Source: JAYSRU01 sp043720875 (GTDB lineage: Bacteria > Bacteroidota > Bacteroidia > Flavobacteriales_D > Crocinitomicaceae). From it: 14,326 nt of DNA. Below, in pieces: positions 14,182 through 14,326 of this stretch. Where the stretch lies: the NCBI GenBank assembly GCA_043720875.1, contig JAYSRU010000117.1, positions 1 to 14,326 on the forward strand, written 5' to 3'. The translations under genes were made by a program, and so were the position numbers. The first letter of the stretch is position 1, and each line of letters starts with the position of its first letter. A model generated the notes under the pieces. It saw nothing but the letters and a program-made list of their open reading frames with translations. It was not told where the DNA came from and did not search any database.

Positions 14182-14326
14182 ATGGCTGATAAACAGTTTA
14201 CGCTCAAAGAATCAATAAAATTTACAGGAGTAGGTTTGCATACAGGAGAAAAAGTGAATTTAGAAATTTGCCCAGCTCCAGTTAATCATGGATACAAATT
14301 TCAACGGGTAGATTTAGAAGGTCAGC
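14182..14326 (+). CDS. lpxC: UDP-3-O-acyl-N-acetylglucosamine deacetylase LpxC, N-terminal part (cut by window end)
   Basis: The first 48 codons are present, with ATG at 14182: MADKQFTLKESIKFTGVGLH, continuing TGEKVNLEICPAPVNHGYKF to the window edge. GVGLHTG, the PAP segment and FQRVDL are the conserved opening of LpxC, the Zn-dependent deacetylase that performs the committed step of lipid A synthesis. In Bacteroidota this gene usually encodes an LpxC-FabZ fusion, but the part that would show FabZ lies outside the window. It directly follows lpxD with a 34-bp gap, consistent with one lipid A operon. Confidence 0.95.
   Translation, partial: MADKQFTLKESIKFTGVGLHTGEKVNLEICPAPVNHGYKFQRVDLEGQ

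Overview
The window looks like chromosomal DNA from a Bacteroidota bacterium, most likely the Flavobacteriia/Flavobacteriales. The evidence is an A+T-rich sequence, a PorX-type response regulator with a PglZ domain (the type IX secretion regulator restricted to this phylum), an lpxD then lpxC order next to an HD-domain hydrolase, TAnnTTTG-type promoter elements, and starts without strong Shine-Dalgarno sequences. No rRNA, tRNA, CRISPR array or transposase gene was seen.

Left part (1-3391): the 3' part of a DUF3999-like membrane-anchored protein is followed by an alpha/beta hydrolase. The last codons of the hydrolase lie inside a dispersed repeat. A gap of about 320 bp holds that repeat and a separate, highly structured palindromic element. 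Next come three start/stop-overlapping genes: a GNAT acetyltransferase, a small two-helix membrane protein and a membrane-anchored VOC-fold protein.

Centre (3392-7330): a good Bacteroidota-type promoter precedes a two-gene unit with an 8-bp overlap, a MutT/NudG-like Nudix hydrolase and a 1145-residue protein. The large protein combines a PLD-type nuclease, a DEAD/DEAH helicase, DUF3427 and a C-terminal LexA/S24-like Ser-Lys autoprotease domain. That domain keeps the Ala-Gly scissile pair at the same distance from the catalytic Ser as in LexA. This is the best candidate in the window for an unusual defence or DNA-damage system: a nuclease-helicase with a built-in self-cleavage switch.

Accessory insert (7331-9621): a Fic AMP-transferase-type gene has a C-terminal winged helix. 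It is preceded by a 97-bp dyad-symmetric region holding four 9-bp sites in alternating orientation at an exact 20-bp period, probably an autoregulatory operator. The Fic cassette sits between two ~197-bp direct repeats. The left repeat is a decayed second copy of the 3' end of the secreted-protein gene at 8827-9621.

Right part (9622-14326): a 443-bp gap holds a second, internally duplicated copy of the dispersed repeat in the opposite orientation, flanked by 25-bp near-identical direct repeats. Then follow porX (minus strand) and, divergently, an HD-domain phosphohydrolase, lpxD and the first 48 codons of lpxC, i.e. conserved core genes of envelope biogenesis and secretion control.
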